Assembly: GCA_036794395.1 (NCBI GenBank)
Contig: DAIRGS010000021.1
Span: 1-42,256, forward strand
DNA from: DASXMX01 sp036794395
Lineage (GTDB): Bacteria; Planctomycetota; Phycisphaerae; Tepidisphaerales; Tepidisphaeraceae
Length of the DNA stretch: 42,256 nt
Direction of reading: 5' to 3'
Shown here: piece by piece, positions 20,626-29,007 of the stretch
Numbering within the stretch: the stretch's first letter is position 1
How the letters are laid out: each line of letters opens with the position of its first letter
Position numbers and translations under genes: made by a program
The notes under the pieces: generated by a model
The model's database searches: none
The model's input: the letters and a program-made list of their open reading frames with translations, nothing else
Told to the model about the DNA's origin: nothing

Positions 20626-23124
20626 TTAGCGGTTAAACAGAAACGCGGGGCTGTTCATCAGCGCCCAGGCCAAATCTTCGGCAGCGGACAGTCTTTGAGT
20701 TCCGCTGCCCAGATCTATCCCGGCCACCTCGGCCTCCGTGGCGGGGCGGTTCATCGTCATGTAGTACATCTCTTGGATTACCTTGCGGTTGTCGGGCTCC
20801 CGGGCAATCAGCCGGGCCAGCGCATTATCCTGCGAGGTGCACGAGTCGCTGATGAGATGGCCGTTGATGAGATTCAGCGCGTGGGCGAGGCTTACATTGC
20901 TCGTTCGCTCACACTCGCAAGCGGTCTCGCGCTTGGGCCGGCCAAAGAGCTTGAGGAAGTCGCTGCCCTCGTTCATGCCATCGGCAAGATCCTCCGGGCG
21001 AACACCATCGGGAAGCCCGGCCAACTTGGTCTTGGTACCCGTCGCAATCGCAACCGCGTTCATCATCTGTTCGGCGGTTAATCTTCGTGGAATCGCGTGG
21101 GAGAAGTTGACGCGGTCATCATGGTTCCACTGATTGGATCGGATCGAGAGGCCGTACGTGCGGCAACTGACGATCTGACGAATCAGGTGCTGAACGTCGA
21201 AGCCGCTTTTGATGAAGTCGTCAGTCAGGGCATCGAGGAGCTCGGGGTTTACGGGCGGATTGGAGGCGCGAATATCGTCGACCGGATCGATGATTCCCCG
21301 TCCGAAGAAATAGCTCCAGACACGATTGACGTATGACTTGGCGAAGAACGGGTTATCCTTGGCGATAACCCAATCCGCGAGTGCCGCTTCGCGAACGCGC
21401 GATTTATGCCAGTCGGGATTTTGGCCGTATGGCACCTTTGGATCGACGGTCGCGTTGGTTTTGGGGTGGGCAACTTCTCCGCCGCGGAAGTTATCGAAGA
21501 CAATTTCCTCACCCGGCCGCGTGCCGGGCTTGAACGCGAGCCGTGCGAAAAACGCACCAAGCTCGTAATACTGATTTTGTGTCCAGCGCTCGAATGGATG
21601 ATCGTGGCACTTGTTGCAACTGAAGCGAATGCCCAGGAATGTCTGGCTTACGTCCTCAGTGATTTTCCCAGTCTCGCGAAGCGTTCGCATGTAGTTCACC
21701 GGCGGATTATCAAGGCTGCTGCCCTCCGCGGTGATCAGCGTGCGAACGAACTGATCGTATGGCATGTTCTGGGCGATCGCCTCGCGAATCCATTCGCGGA
21801 ACACCCACACCGCTTCTTCTCCGAGCGTCTTGGAATTGCACTGGAGCAGATCCGCCCATTTGTTGGACCAGAAATCGACGAAATCGTTTCCGCCAAGCAG
21901 CTTGTTGATTAGCTTCTCTCGCTTTTCGCGGCTCGGGGTTTGATCTTCGACAAATGCATGCGCCTGCGATGCCGTGGGCGTGAGTCCGGTGAGATCGAGG
22001 TAAAGGCGGCGGACGAATTCGGCGTCGGTGCATTCTTCCGACGGCAGAATCTTCATCTTCTCCAGTTTCGCGTTGATGTGCCCGTCGATGTAATTGTACG
22101 TTGGCATGGGAACCCATGCGAATCCGGTTCGATCACCCATGATCGAAACGTTGACTACGCCATAGTTGCCCTCATAGCGCACGCCAACAGCGGCCTCGCC
22201 CCGGCGCATGCCGACGATCTCGCTGCCGGTCACGCGCACTGTGTCCACGCTGTTGGAGGTGAGCACCGCATCCCGCGTTACGTCCCGAACCGCGCCGTCG
22301 GAATAATGCGCCAAAACCACTAGTTGCTGGGTCCGTCCGGGCAAATCCAATGAGGCATTCGCGGGAAGGACTTCCAGGCGGTTTGGCCGGGCTGTCGACG
22401 CATCGGGCTCGAACTTCGCGCCCTCCTTGATCCACTGAAGAATCGTTTCGTATTGCCGGGTTCCAGTCGGGAGGGCCAAGCCCCCTTCGTGGGGAACCTG
22501 GGCGGCTGGCTTGAGGAGCATCAGGCTGTTGGCCGGATCAACCCGGTTGACGCGCCGTCCCTGAAGCTCGTTGACCAGGGCGTTGAAGTCATATTCAGGG
22601 TCATAACCTCGCAGGGACAGTTTGAAGCCATTCTTTCCCTTGGCCGATCCATGACATGTGCCGGCGTTGCATCCGACGCCGGCGAGAAGCGGCATGACAT
22701 CGCGCGTGAACCGCACCACAGGCCGTTGGCTGCTCAGCACCTTGACCGGGAGAGTTGCGGTTTTGTTCTCGGCAGTCACCGTGACGGTCGATTCCCCCTC
22801 GCCAAGCCCGGTGAGAAAGCGGGCCGGGTCCACTCGCAGGTTATTCGAATCGGTTTTGAAAACCGCCTCATAGCTCAGATCAAACTTAAGCCCATTCTCA
22901 GTGACACCCCACACTAAGACCTGCCGGCCATCGCTGGGGTCGCTTAGGGTGAGTGAGGACGGCTCAAGAACGAGCGACACAATCGCCGGCATCGCCGGCC
23001 GCGGCGGAGCGGGTATCTGCTGCTGCTCTACCTTTTTTGCCAGCGCGCGCTGTCCGACAAAGCAGAGCATCAACAGTATCAAGGCCGATAGAATTCGCGT
23101 TCGAATAGGTTTACTCCGTTTCAT
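20626..23124 (-). CDS. DUF1549/DUF1553 protein with cytochrome c-type motifs and Ig-like domains
   Basis: 832 residues from ATG 23124 (an upstream in-frame TTG at 23178 is less likely). A signal peptide (TRILSALILLMLCFVGQRALA) is followed by a BIG2-like Ig domain, then a planctomycete cytochrome domain with an unusual C-x4-C-H motif (GCNAGTCHGS, Cys152-His158), a second Ig-like domain (ARPNRLEVLPANASLDLPGRTQQLVVLAHYS), DUF1549 (EFVRRLYLDLTGLTPTASQ, DFVDFWSNKWADLLQ) and a CNKCHDHPFERW site near residue 500. DUF1553 (FAKSYVNRVWSYFFGRGIIDPVDDIR) and its C-terminal RLTAEQMMNAV region close the protein. The family is abundant in Planctomycetota and suspected in extracellular carbohydrate or haem-linked chemistry, but no activity is proven. 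It is first in the four-gene minus operon. Confidence 0.92.
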   Translation of the reverse strand: MKRSKPIRTRILSALILLMLCFVGQRALAKKVEQQQIPAPPRPAMPAIVSLVLEPSSLTLSDPSDGRQVLVWGVTENGLKFDLSYEAVFKTDSNNLRVDPARFLTGLGEGESTVTVTAENKTATLPVKVLSSQRPVVRFTRDVMPLLAGVGCNAGTCHGSAKGKNGFKLSLRGYDPEYDFNALVNELQGRRVNRVDPANSLMLLKPAAQVPHEGGLALPTGTRQYETILQWIKEGAKFEPDASTARPNRLEVLPANASLDLPGRTQQLVVLAHYSDGAVRDVTRDAVLTSNSVDTVRVTGSEIVGMRRGEAAVGVRYEGNYGVVNVSIMGDRTGFAWVPMPTYNYIDGHINAKLEKMKILPSEECTDAEFVRRLYLDLTGLTPTASQAHAFVEDQTPSREKREKLINKLLGGNDFVDFWSNKWADLLQCNSKTLGEEAVWVFREWIREAIAQNMPYDQFVRTLITAEGSSLDNPPVNYMRTLRETGKITEDVSQTFLGIRFSCNKCHDHPFERWTQNQYYELGAFFARLAFKPGTRPGEEIVFDNFRGGEVAHPKTNATVDPKVPYGQNPDWHKSRVREAALADWVIAKDNPFFAKSYVNRVWSYFFGRGIIDPVDDIRASNPPVNPELLDALTDDFIKSGFDVQHLIRQIVSCRTYGLSIRSNQWNHDDRVNFSHAIPRRLTAEQMMNAVAIATGTKTKLAGLPDGVRPEDLADGMNEGSDFLKLFGRPKRETACECERTSNVSLAHALNLINGHLISDSCTSQDNALARLIAREPDNRKVIQEMYYMTMNRPATEAEVAGIDLGSGTQRLSAAEDLAWALMNSPAFLFNR

Positions 23125-23591
23125 CGCCAAATCGGCAGCCTTTGGCAGGTTTGGGATATGAGTTCGCCTGCCAGGCAAATTGTACCTTGATCCGTCCAGT
23201 TTGGGGCGCTTCAGCCTGAAACAATTCCGCTAACTCCAATTACAGCTTGTCTTAAGCGGTGTTGTCGGTGCAGATAGAGTGTCGGGGGAATAAATGAGTG
23301 AAGCCGGGACACTAAGTGAGCGGCAAACTCGTAAGCTGCTGGGTCATATCGGGGAACTTTGTGCGTTGTTTGCCGTCGAAGCGGGGGTGGAGGTGTTGAT
23401 GAGGGGGAACAGTCTTTGTTGCGTTTGGTGATGTGTGATCGCGGGTTGTCCGACGCCATCGATCCGGAACCGCGGATTCGGGGCTACCACGATGGTGTGA
23501 AATGACAGGATTAAAAAATCCCCTGCAACTTCCTTGTTGCGAAACCGTCTTCATCTTGTGAAACTTGGTGAAAGCGAAGAGGCGGGACCCT
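23125..23591. other. Divergent intergenic region (~470 bases)
   Basis: This lies between the divergent DUF1549/DUF1553 and PQQ-propeller genes and should hold both promoters. I see no convincing -35/-10 pair. A small ATG frame with a good ribosome site is inside it (23294-23431), and there is a GGATT-AAAA-AATCC mini-hairpin near 23508. Nothing else is evident. Confidence 0.6.
23294..23431 (+). CDS. Possible small protein, 45 residues
   Basis: ATG 23294 lies five bases after GGGGGA, a good ribosome site, and the frame runs to TGA 23429-23431. The translation (MSEAGTLSERQTRKLLGHIG...) is plausible as an amphipathic helical peptide, but the frame is short, has no recognised family, and may be chance. 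It is the only supportable frame in this intergenic gap. Confidence 0.25.
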   Translation: MSEAGTLSERQTRKLLGHIGELCALFAVEAGVEVLMRGNSLCCVW

Positions 23592-25877
23592 ATGCGAGGC
23601 GGTTCGCGAAATTCATCCTTCTCCCCCAAACGATTGCTTGCGATCGCGGCGTTTTTGCTCGCGGCGAGTGTTGCCCGGTCCTCCTTCGCCCAGCTCCCGT
23701 CAACCCGTCCGTCGACTCCACGTCCGCCGGCGCGGTGGCTCCCGGCGGTGCCAGCTACGCGCACCGCAACCCCCATGGTGGCTCAGATTCCCGCTCAAAT
23801 CATCGACGATCGTGAGGGTGAACCCGACGGGTTTGTGGTGCGCAAAGGCGATCCGGGATTGACAGATTTGCTGGGGGCCATTGACGAAGCGACCCGCGAT
23901 GCCAAATGGGAGAAGGCGTTCGCGGCCATCTCGAAGGTATTGGAAGCGCCGACGGACGCAATGGTTCGCCGCCCTGATGGGTTCTACGTTTCTTCGCGGG
24001 TGCATACCCAGCAGATGCTCGTGGCACTTCCGCCGGCAGGTCGCGACGCGTATCGATTATTCAATGATGCCACGGCCCGAAAGGCGCTGGAGCAGATTGA
24101 TTCACCCGATGCGGGTGACCCGTCAACGAGTCGGATCGCGCGGTTGCAGGATTTGTTTGATCGGTATTTCATTACCTCGGTGGGCGATCAGATTGCCGAC
24201 CGCCTGGGCGACGCGAAGTTTGAAAGTGGGGACTTCGTCGGGTCGGCCCGGTGTTGGGGAGCTATAGGTGCGGATTATCCGGATACCTCGCTGGCGGCGT
24301 CCAGAGTTTTAGCGAAGAGGGCGATTGCGCTATCGCGGGCGGGGCGGTGGGATGAGTTGCAGGCAGTAAAAACGCAGCTTCGCGAGAAGTATGGAGGTGA
24401 GCCGATGCGCATGGGTGGGCGAGATGTGATGATCGGGTCGCTCCTTGATGGCTCGGCTGCTTCACCCATTGCTTCCGCGCCTGTCACTAAACGGGCCGGC
24501 GATGTGGGCACTCCGCTCAACCTCTTGCCGAAGCAGGGCACGGGACCGAGTTGGCAGATGGTTTTTCTATACAGCGATGTGGAGGACCAGATCCGGCGTC
24601 TTACCTTCGCCAATTCACGCGTAAGCGCTTACAACCCCAACTCCATCATCCCCGCGGCTGTCACGACACCGGATCGAATTTATTTGAACTGGTTGGGGAT
24701 TGGCATCGCCATCGACGCATCAACAGGTAAGCTCGTTTGGCGGAGCGAGAACTTCAGCCGGATCGCCACACGAATTCAGCAGACCGTGTTGAGCGGATAC
24801 GACTCTGGAGAGAGCAGCATTGCCATTTCGCCGCGCGGTGACAAATTGCTTCTGGTCAATGGCGCGGTGGGGCCGCGCACGGTGACGCTGCAGGCTGCGG
24901 GCGTTGTCATGCGGGCAGCGGTGAATGGGCGAATTGTCCAACAACCCCAAGTGGTGCGCATCTCGGCGAGGCCCGGCAGCGGAACGATCAGCTGTATGGG
25001 AATCACCGATGGCCGGCTGCTTTGGAGCAGCGAAGGTGACACAGTTCCCGAATTAAGTTCATTGAGTATTCTCGGCCAGCCGTTGATCGTCGATGACGTT
25101 GGATACGTTATCGCCACCTCGCTGGGCCTTGGGTATCAGAGCACGGATTTGAGTTTGGTCGCGGTTTCACTGTCCGACGGGAAAATCCGCTGGAAAATGT
25201 CCCTGGGCGCACTTGGGATGGGAGGAAACGTCCGGGGATTGATTACAGCACCCAAACCGCTGCTCACCCGTGTCGGTGACAGGCTTTATATACTGACGGG
25301 CAACGGCGCGCTGCTGGCGGTCGATCTTCCAGGCCAGCGAATTGAATGGGTTTTCACGCACGAAACGTTTCCGATGCTTGCGAGCCGGGTTCCGGGAATG
25401 TATCGCGGCTCGGAGCCGGAACTGTTCGGCGCTTCGATGCGGCTGTCGGGGTCGATGTTGTACTTCAAGGAAAAGGGCAGCAATATTCTGTATGCTCTGG
25501 ACACCAGCGGACCAAGTTTGAAATGGAAACGGCCGGTTGATCGGGATGCATCGGTTGCTTCAGCGGATTCGTCTTTGATTTACCTCTTGGGCGACGAGCT
25601 GACCGCGATTGATCTGATGACGCGGGAGATGCGATGGAGCGCCCGCACGCCGTTGGGCTCGCGGCAGTTTCAGCCCTTTGTGGAGGGATCCCGAGCGTAC
25701 GTGTTCGGGTCGAAGGGAATCTATGGCGTGGACCTTCAGGGCGGCACGATGGAAACTTTTACAAGTGACGAAGCAAATGGTGGGGCGGTGATGCGGCTGG
25801 GAGATCGCTTGATTTGTATTTCAAGCCGGAGTGTAACGGCGTATCCGATCCCACCGGCCGCAAGTGAACGTCCATGA
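23592..25877 (+). CDS. Exported PQQ-type beta-propeller repeat protein
   Basis: 761 residues from ATG 23592. A signal peptide (KRLLAIAAFLLAASVARSSFA) is followed by a proline-rich linker, a helical TPR-like segment (about 85-260), and a BamB-like propeller built from PQQ-type blades, each with an Ala/Leu-Leu-Asp-Gly-Lys-Ile-Trp-Trp pattern (AIDASTGKLVWRSE, GITDGRLLWSSE, AVSLSDGKIRWKMS, ALDTSGPSLKWKRP, AIDLMTREMRWSAR). The helical front and PQQ propeller together are common in Planctomycetota envelope proteins and are probably a scaffold; no dehydrogenase residues for bound PQQ are evident. It heads the plus-strand run that continues to the MoxR group. Confidence 0.85.
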   Translation: MRGGSRNSSFSPKRLLAIAAFLLAASVARSSFAQLPSTRPSTPRPPARWLPAVPATRTATPMVAQIPAQIIDDREGEPDGFVVRKGDPGLTDLLGAIDEATRDAKWEKAFAAISKVLEAPTDAMVRRPDGFYVSSRVHTQQMLVALPPAGRDAYRLFNDATARKALEQIDSPDAGDPSTSRIARLQDLFDRYFITSVGDQIADRLGDAKFESGDFVGSARCWGAIGADYPDTSLAASRVLAKRAIALSRAGRWDELQAVKTQLREKYGGEPMRMGGRDVMIGSLLDGSAASPIASAPVTKRAGDVGTPLNLLPKQGTGPSWQMVFLYSDVEDQIRRLTFANSRVSAYNPNSIIPAAVTTPDRIYLNWLGIGIAIDASTGKLVWRSENFSRIATRIQQTVLSGYDSGESSIAISPRGDKLLLVNGAVGPRTVTLQAAGVVMRAAVNGRIVQQPQVVRISARPGSGTISCMGITDGRLLWSSEGDTVPELSSLSILGQPLIVDDVGYVIATSLGLGYQSTDLSLVAVSLSDGKIRWKMSLGALGMGGNVRGLITAPKPLLTRVGDRLYILTGNGALLAVDLPGQRIEWVFTHETFPMLASRVPGMYRGSEPELFGASMRLSGSMLYFKEKGSNILYALDTSGPSLKWKRPVDRDASVASADSSLIYLLGDELTAIDLMTREMRWSARTPLGSRQFQPFVEGSRAYVFGSKGIYGVDLQGGTMETFTSDEANGGAVMRLGDRLICISSRSVTAYPIPPAASERP

Positions 25878-25919
25878 CGCTAAAGCGGGAAGTGCCTCCT
25901 CTTGAGACAAGGAATTGAG

Positions 25920-26768
25920 ATGCGGAAGACGATTCTGCTGATGATGCTTGTCCTCGCTGCTTCGGTCGCCCAAGCGGACGAAGTAGCTGCTGCTGCGCGC
26001 GGGTCGGGGATTTCAGTGGTCGGTGTCGCGACGACACAGGTCAAACCATCGGTGATCGAAATCAGCGCGACGTTGTCAGCCGAGGGAGAACTGGCCAATG
26101 ACGCAAGGGTTAAGGAGCGTGACGCGCGCCAGCGCATCGTCGACGCGCTGGCGGTAAAGTCGCCGGATGTGAGCGTGGAATTCAGGGGATTGACGATCAA
26201 TCCTATCTATGACCCGGGCGCGCTCGCGATGCAACGCCAGCAGCAACTCATGATGCAGAACGGGGTGGTCGTGCAGATGCAGCAAAATCAAATGGACACG
26301 CCTCGCAGGATCGGTGTGACCGAGCAGGTCCGGCTTGTCATGAAGGACGCCGACAAGCTGGACACGCCGAAGCTGGTTGAAGCAGTGCTCCGGCTGATCG
26401 ACACCGCTCGTGAAAGCGGTCTTCAGGTTGGGCAGCTCAGTTTGAGTAGCGCCAACATCTATTCGAGCACCCCGACTACTCCGCCGGCGCCGCTGATTGT
26501 CTGCAAAGCCGCTAATACATCTGAGGTGCGAGCGCAAGCGTATAAGGCGGCAATTGATGATGCGCGAAAGAAGGCCCAGAAGCTGGCCGACTTGTCGGGC
26601 GTGAAGATCGGCAAGGTCATCGGGATCCAGGAGATGGACCCAGCGGGCACGCCCTCACTCACCGCGCCGCCTGTGGCAGCGGGCCAGGATGGCGGGCTTT
26701 CTTCTATTTTGTTGGGTGAGTTGTCCGTCAACGTCAAACTGGGAGTGCAGTTTGAGATCGTGAACTAG
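25920..26768 (+). CDS. Exported SIMPL-domain (DUF541) protein
   Basis: 282 residues from ATG 25920 with AAGGA eight bases ahead. A signal peptide (KTILLMMLVLAASVAQA) precedes the SIMPL domain: ISVVGVATTQVKPSVIEISATLS at the start, a middle TEQVRLVMKDADKLDTPKLVEAVL and a C-terminal EVRAQAYKAAIDDARKKAQKLADLSGVKIGKVI, the family's best conserved stretch. The domain forms oligomeric periplasmic or outer-membrane-associated proteins linked to oxidative-stress tolerance in other bacteria. A methionine/glutamine-rich loop (RQQQLMMQNGVVVQMQQNQM) in the first third is unusual. It is separated by 42 and 30 bases from its neighbours. Confidence 0.9.
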   Translation: MRKTILLMMLVLAASVAQADEVAAAARGSGISVVGVATTQVKPSVIEISATLSAEGELANDARVKERDARQRIVDALAVKSPDVSVEFRGLTINPIYDPGALAMQRQQQLMMQNGVVVQMQQNQMDTPRRIGVTEQVRLVMKDADKLDTPKLVEAVLRLIDTARESGLQVGQLSLSSANIYSSTPTTPPAPLIVCKAANTSEVRAQAYKAAIDDARKKAQKLADLSGVKIGKVIGIQEMDPAGTPSLTAPPVAAGQDGGLSSILLGELSVNVKLGVQFEIVN

Positions 26769-26798
26769 CTAAGGCTGAGGGCACACCGAAAGGGAAGC

Positions 26799-27854
26799 AT
26801 GCAGATGCGACGAGCTCTGTTGAGATCGGGTGTTGCGCTGACCATCCTGTTTGCGTCATGGACGGCGCGGCCATGCCGCGCGGAGGACCTCTACCCCAAG
26901 CATCTCGACGCCAAAACACAAGCTGCCATTAAGCGCGGGTTGGACTGGCTGGCGAAAAATCAGTCGGCGGATGGAAACTGGACGGGCTCGCAGGATGGCA
27001 CCACTTACCCGACCAGTATGGTTTCGTTGGCAGGCATGGCGTACCTGTCGGGCGGAAACACGCCCACCCGCGGGCCTTATGCAGAGAACGTAAAACGCGC
27101 CGAGCTGTGGCTGATGGGCAACGCGCGGCCCAGCGGAATTATCACTGATCCCTCCGAAGGAAATGGCCGGCCGATGCACGGGCATGGATTTTCCCTGCTG
27201 TTTCTTGCGTCGGTATACGGCATGGAAACCGATTCGCGCACGCGCGATTCGCTGAAGAACGTTATCAACAAAGCGATTAACCTCACCGCCAGAGGGCAAA
27301 GTCCGCTCGGCGGCTGGACGTACATGCCCGGCGGGGGGGATGAAGGATCGGTGACGGTCACGCAGATGCAGGGCCTCCGAGCGGCCAGCAACGCCGGGTT
27401 TCTGGTGCCCAAAAGCACCGTCGAACGGGCGGTGAAGTACCTGGAAATCTGCAAAACATCGGAGAATGGCATTAAGTACTCGGCGGCAAGCGCCCCGCAG
27501 GCGCGTCTTCCAATCAGTGCCGCGGCCGTTGCGACGCTCTACAACGCGGGCGATTACGATTCGCCGTTGGCAGACGCCTGCTTGAAGTACGTTTGGGGCG
27601 AGTTCTCGCGGAATCCGAACTGGTCCAAAGGCGGGGGGCACGATTTCTATGCCCACCTGTACGCGGCCCAGGCGTTCTATCAGGCGGGCGACAAGTATTG
27701 GGATGAATACTTTCCAAAGACCCGCGACCAGTTGCTGGGGCAGCAACTGCCCGATGGATCATGGCAGGGTGAGATCGGCCCGGTGTATTCGACGAGTATC
27801 GCATTGATCATTCTGCAATTGCCGTACAAGCTCGTTCCGATTTACCAGAGATAA
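26799..27854 (+). CDS. Exported prenyltransferase/squalene-cyclase-like repeat protein
   Basis: 351 residues from ATG 26799 (AAGGGAAG upstream). A signal peptide (about 1-28) is followed by alpha/alpha-barrel repeats with QW-type motifs (GLDWLAKNQSADGNWTG, LLGQQLPDGSWQG), GGWTYMPGGGDEGSVTVTQMQGLRAA and HDFYAHLYAAQAFYQ. This is the prenyltransferase/squalene oxidase-repeat fold found in terpene cyclases and in many exported planctomycete proteins. The DXDD acid motif of class II cyclases is not visible, and export makes a cyclase activity unlikely; a structural or binding role is more plausible. It sits directly upstream of the MoxR gene by 82 bases. Confidence 0.85.
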   Translation: MQMRRALLRSGVALTILFASWTARPCRAEDLYPKHLDAKTQAAIKRGLDWLAKNQSADGNWTGSQDGTTYPTSMVSLAGMAYLSGGNTPTRGPYAENVKRAELWLMGNARPSGIITDPSEGNGRPMHGHGFSLLFLASVYGMETDSRTRDSLKNVINKAINLTARGQSPLGGWTYMPGGGDEGSVTVTQMQGLRAASNAGFLVPKSTVERAVKYLEICKTSENGIKYSAASAPQARLPISAAAVATLYNAGDYDSPLADACLKYVWGEFSRNPNWSKGGGHDFYAHLYAAQAFYQAGDKYWDEYFPKTRDQLLGQQLPDGSWQGEIGPVYSTSIALIILQLPYKLVPIYQR

Positions 27855-27891
27855 ACGGGGCGAAGCGATTGATCGATTTCCATGTTGTAGT

Positions 27892-27908
27892 GTCTTAACG
27901 ATTTAGAC
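27892..27908. promoter_or_regulatory. Inverted repeat upstream of the MoxR gene
   Basis: GTCTTAACGATTTAGAC is a 17-base inverted repeat (7-base arms, one mismatch, 3-base centre) 28 bases before the TTG start of the MoxR gene, in the only sizeable gap of this gene train. It might be an operator; no promoter boxes are clear. Confidence 0.3.
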
Positions 27909-27936
27909 ATTTTGGATCTTCAACGGGAGCAAAACC

Positions 27937-28974
27937 TTGAACAGCGATTTAGAAGGACTTAAGCGTTTGCGTGAGGCGCGCGATGCGATCCGCTCCCAGG
28001 TTGCCCGGACGATCATCGGCCAGGACCATGTGGTCGAGCAATTGATGGTCTGCCTGTTTGCGCGCGGGCACTGCATTCTCGAGGGTGTGCCGGGGCTGGC
28101 CAAGACGCTGCTCGTGCGGACGTTGGCGCGGTCGCTGTCGCTGGATTTCAATCGGATCCAGTTCACGCCCGATCTGATGCCTTCGGATATCACCGGTACG
28201 GAAGTGATGTACGAAGACCGCGCCACCGGCGAGCGGCACTTCCGCTTCGTCAATGGGCCGCTCTTTGCGAACGTGGTGCTGGCCGACGAGATCAATCGTA
28301 CGCCGCCCAAAACTCAGGCCGCACTGCTCGAAGCAATGCAGGAGCGGCAGGTTTCCGCCGGCGGGAAACGCCACGCACTGCCCGATCCGTTTTTCGTCCT
28401 GGCCACCCAAAATCCGATCGAGCAGGAGGGCACATACATCCTGCCCGAAGCGCAGCTCGATCGATTCCTGCTGAAGGTGTTCGTGGGATACCCAGATGAG
28501 GTCGAAGAGCAGAACATCTACCGGATTACCGGCGCGGAGTCGGGTAACGTGCCGCAACCGGTGCTGGGCGCCGAGGAGATGCTGGCGCTTCAGGAGATTG
28601 TTCGCAAAGTTCCAACCAGCGATTTCTGCGTGAACTATGTCTCTCGATTGGTTCGTTCGACACGACCGCAGGAAAAAGCCTCACCACAATTTATTCGGGA
28701 CTGGGTTCTCTGGGGTGTGGGCCCGCGCGGCGGTCAGGCGCTGCTGATGGCGGCACGCGCCCGCGCGGCGCTGGATGGCCGGCCGGAAGTGGACGTCGAC
28801 GACATCAAGGCGATGGCGACCGCAGTCCTGCGGCACCGCATCGTCCTTAATTACAATGCCGAATCGCAGGGCCAGACCAGCGAAACGGTGATCAACCGGC
28901 TGATGGCCGAGATCCCCGCTTCTAATGTCGATCACCAAACGCGGGCGCGGGTCGAAAGCGTGCTCAAGGTGTGA
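27937..28974 (+). CDS. MoxR-family AAA+ ATPase
   Basis: 345 residues from TTG 27937 (GGGAG eleven bases upstream; no ATG fits before the domain). Walker A is GVPGLAKT (50-57), Walker B VVLADE (113-118), sensor 1 ATQN (156-159) and the arginine-finger-like EAQLDRF (171-177). The helical lid is C-terminal (SRLVRSTRPQEKASPQFIRDWVLWGVGPRGGQALL). MoxR ATPases remodel or activate partner proteins bearing VWA domains, and this gene is followed by the standard DUF58, BatA and VWA partners, so it should act in the cytoplasm on that set. The neighbouring genes lie within 35 bases of each other or overlap, which supports one operon. Confidence 0.95.
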   Translation: MNSDLEGLKRLREARDAIRSQVARTIIGQDHVVEQLMVCLFARGHCILEGVPGLAKTLLVRTLARSLSLDFNRIQFTPDLMPSDITGTEVMYEDRATGERHFRFVNGPLFANVVLADEINRTPPKTQAALLEAMQERQVSAGGKRHALPDPFFVLATQNPIEQEGTYILPEAQLDRFLLKVFVGYPDEVEEQNIYRITGAESGNVPQPVLGAEEMLALQEIVRKVPTSDFCVNYVSRLVRSTRPQEKASPQFIRDWVLWGVGPRGGQALLMAARARAALDGRPEVDVDDIKAMATAVLRHRIVLNYNAESQGQTSETVINRLMAEIPASNVDHQTRARVESVLKV

Positions 28975-29007
28975 ACCGCCCGATCCGCCAGCTAACCAAC
29001 GAATTAA

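Noticed and set aside
26856..27746. 296-residue frame on the minus strand
   Set aside because: Antisense to the prenyltransferase-repeat protein, whose QW motifs and signal peptide are clear.
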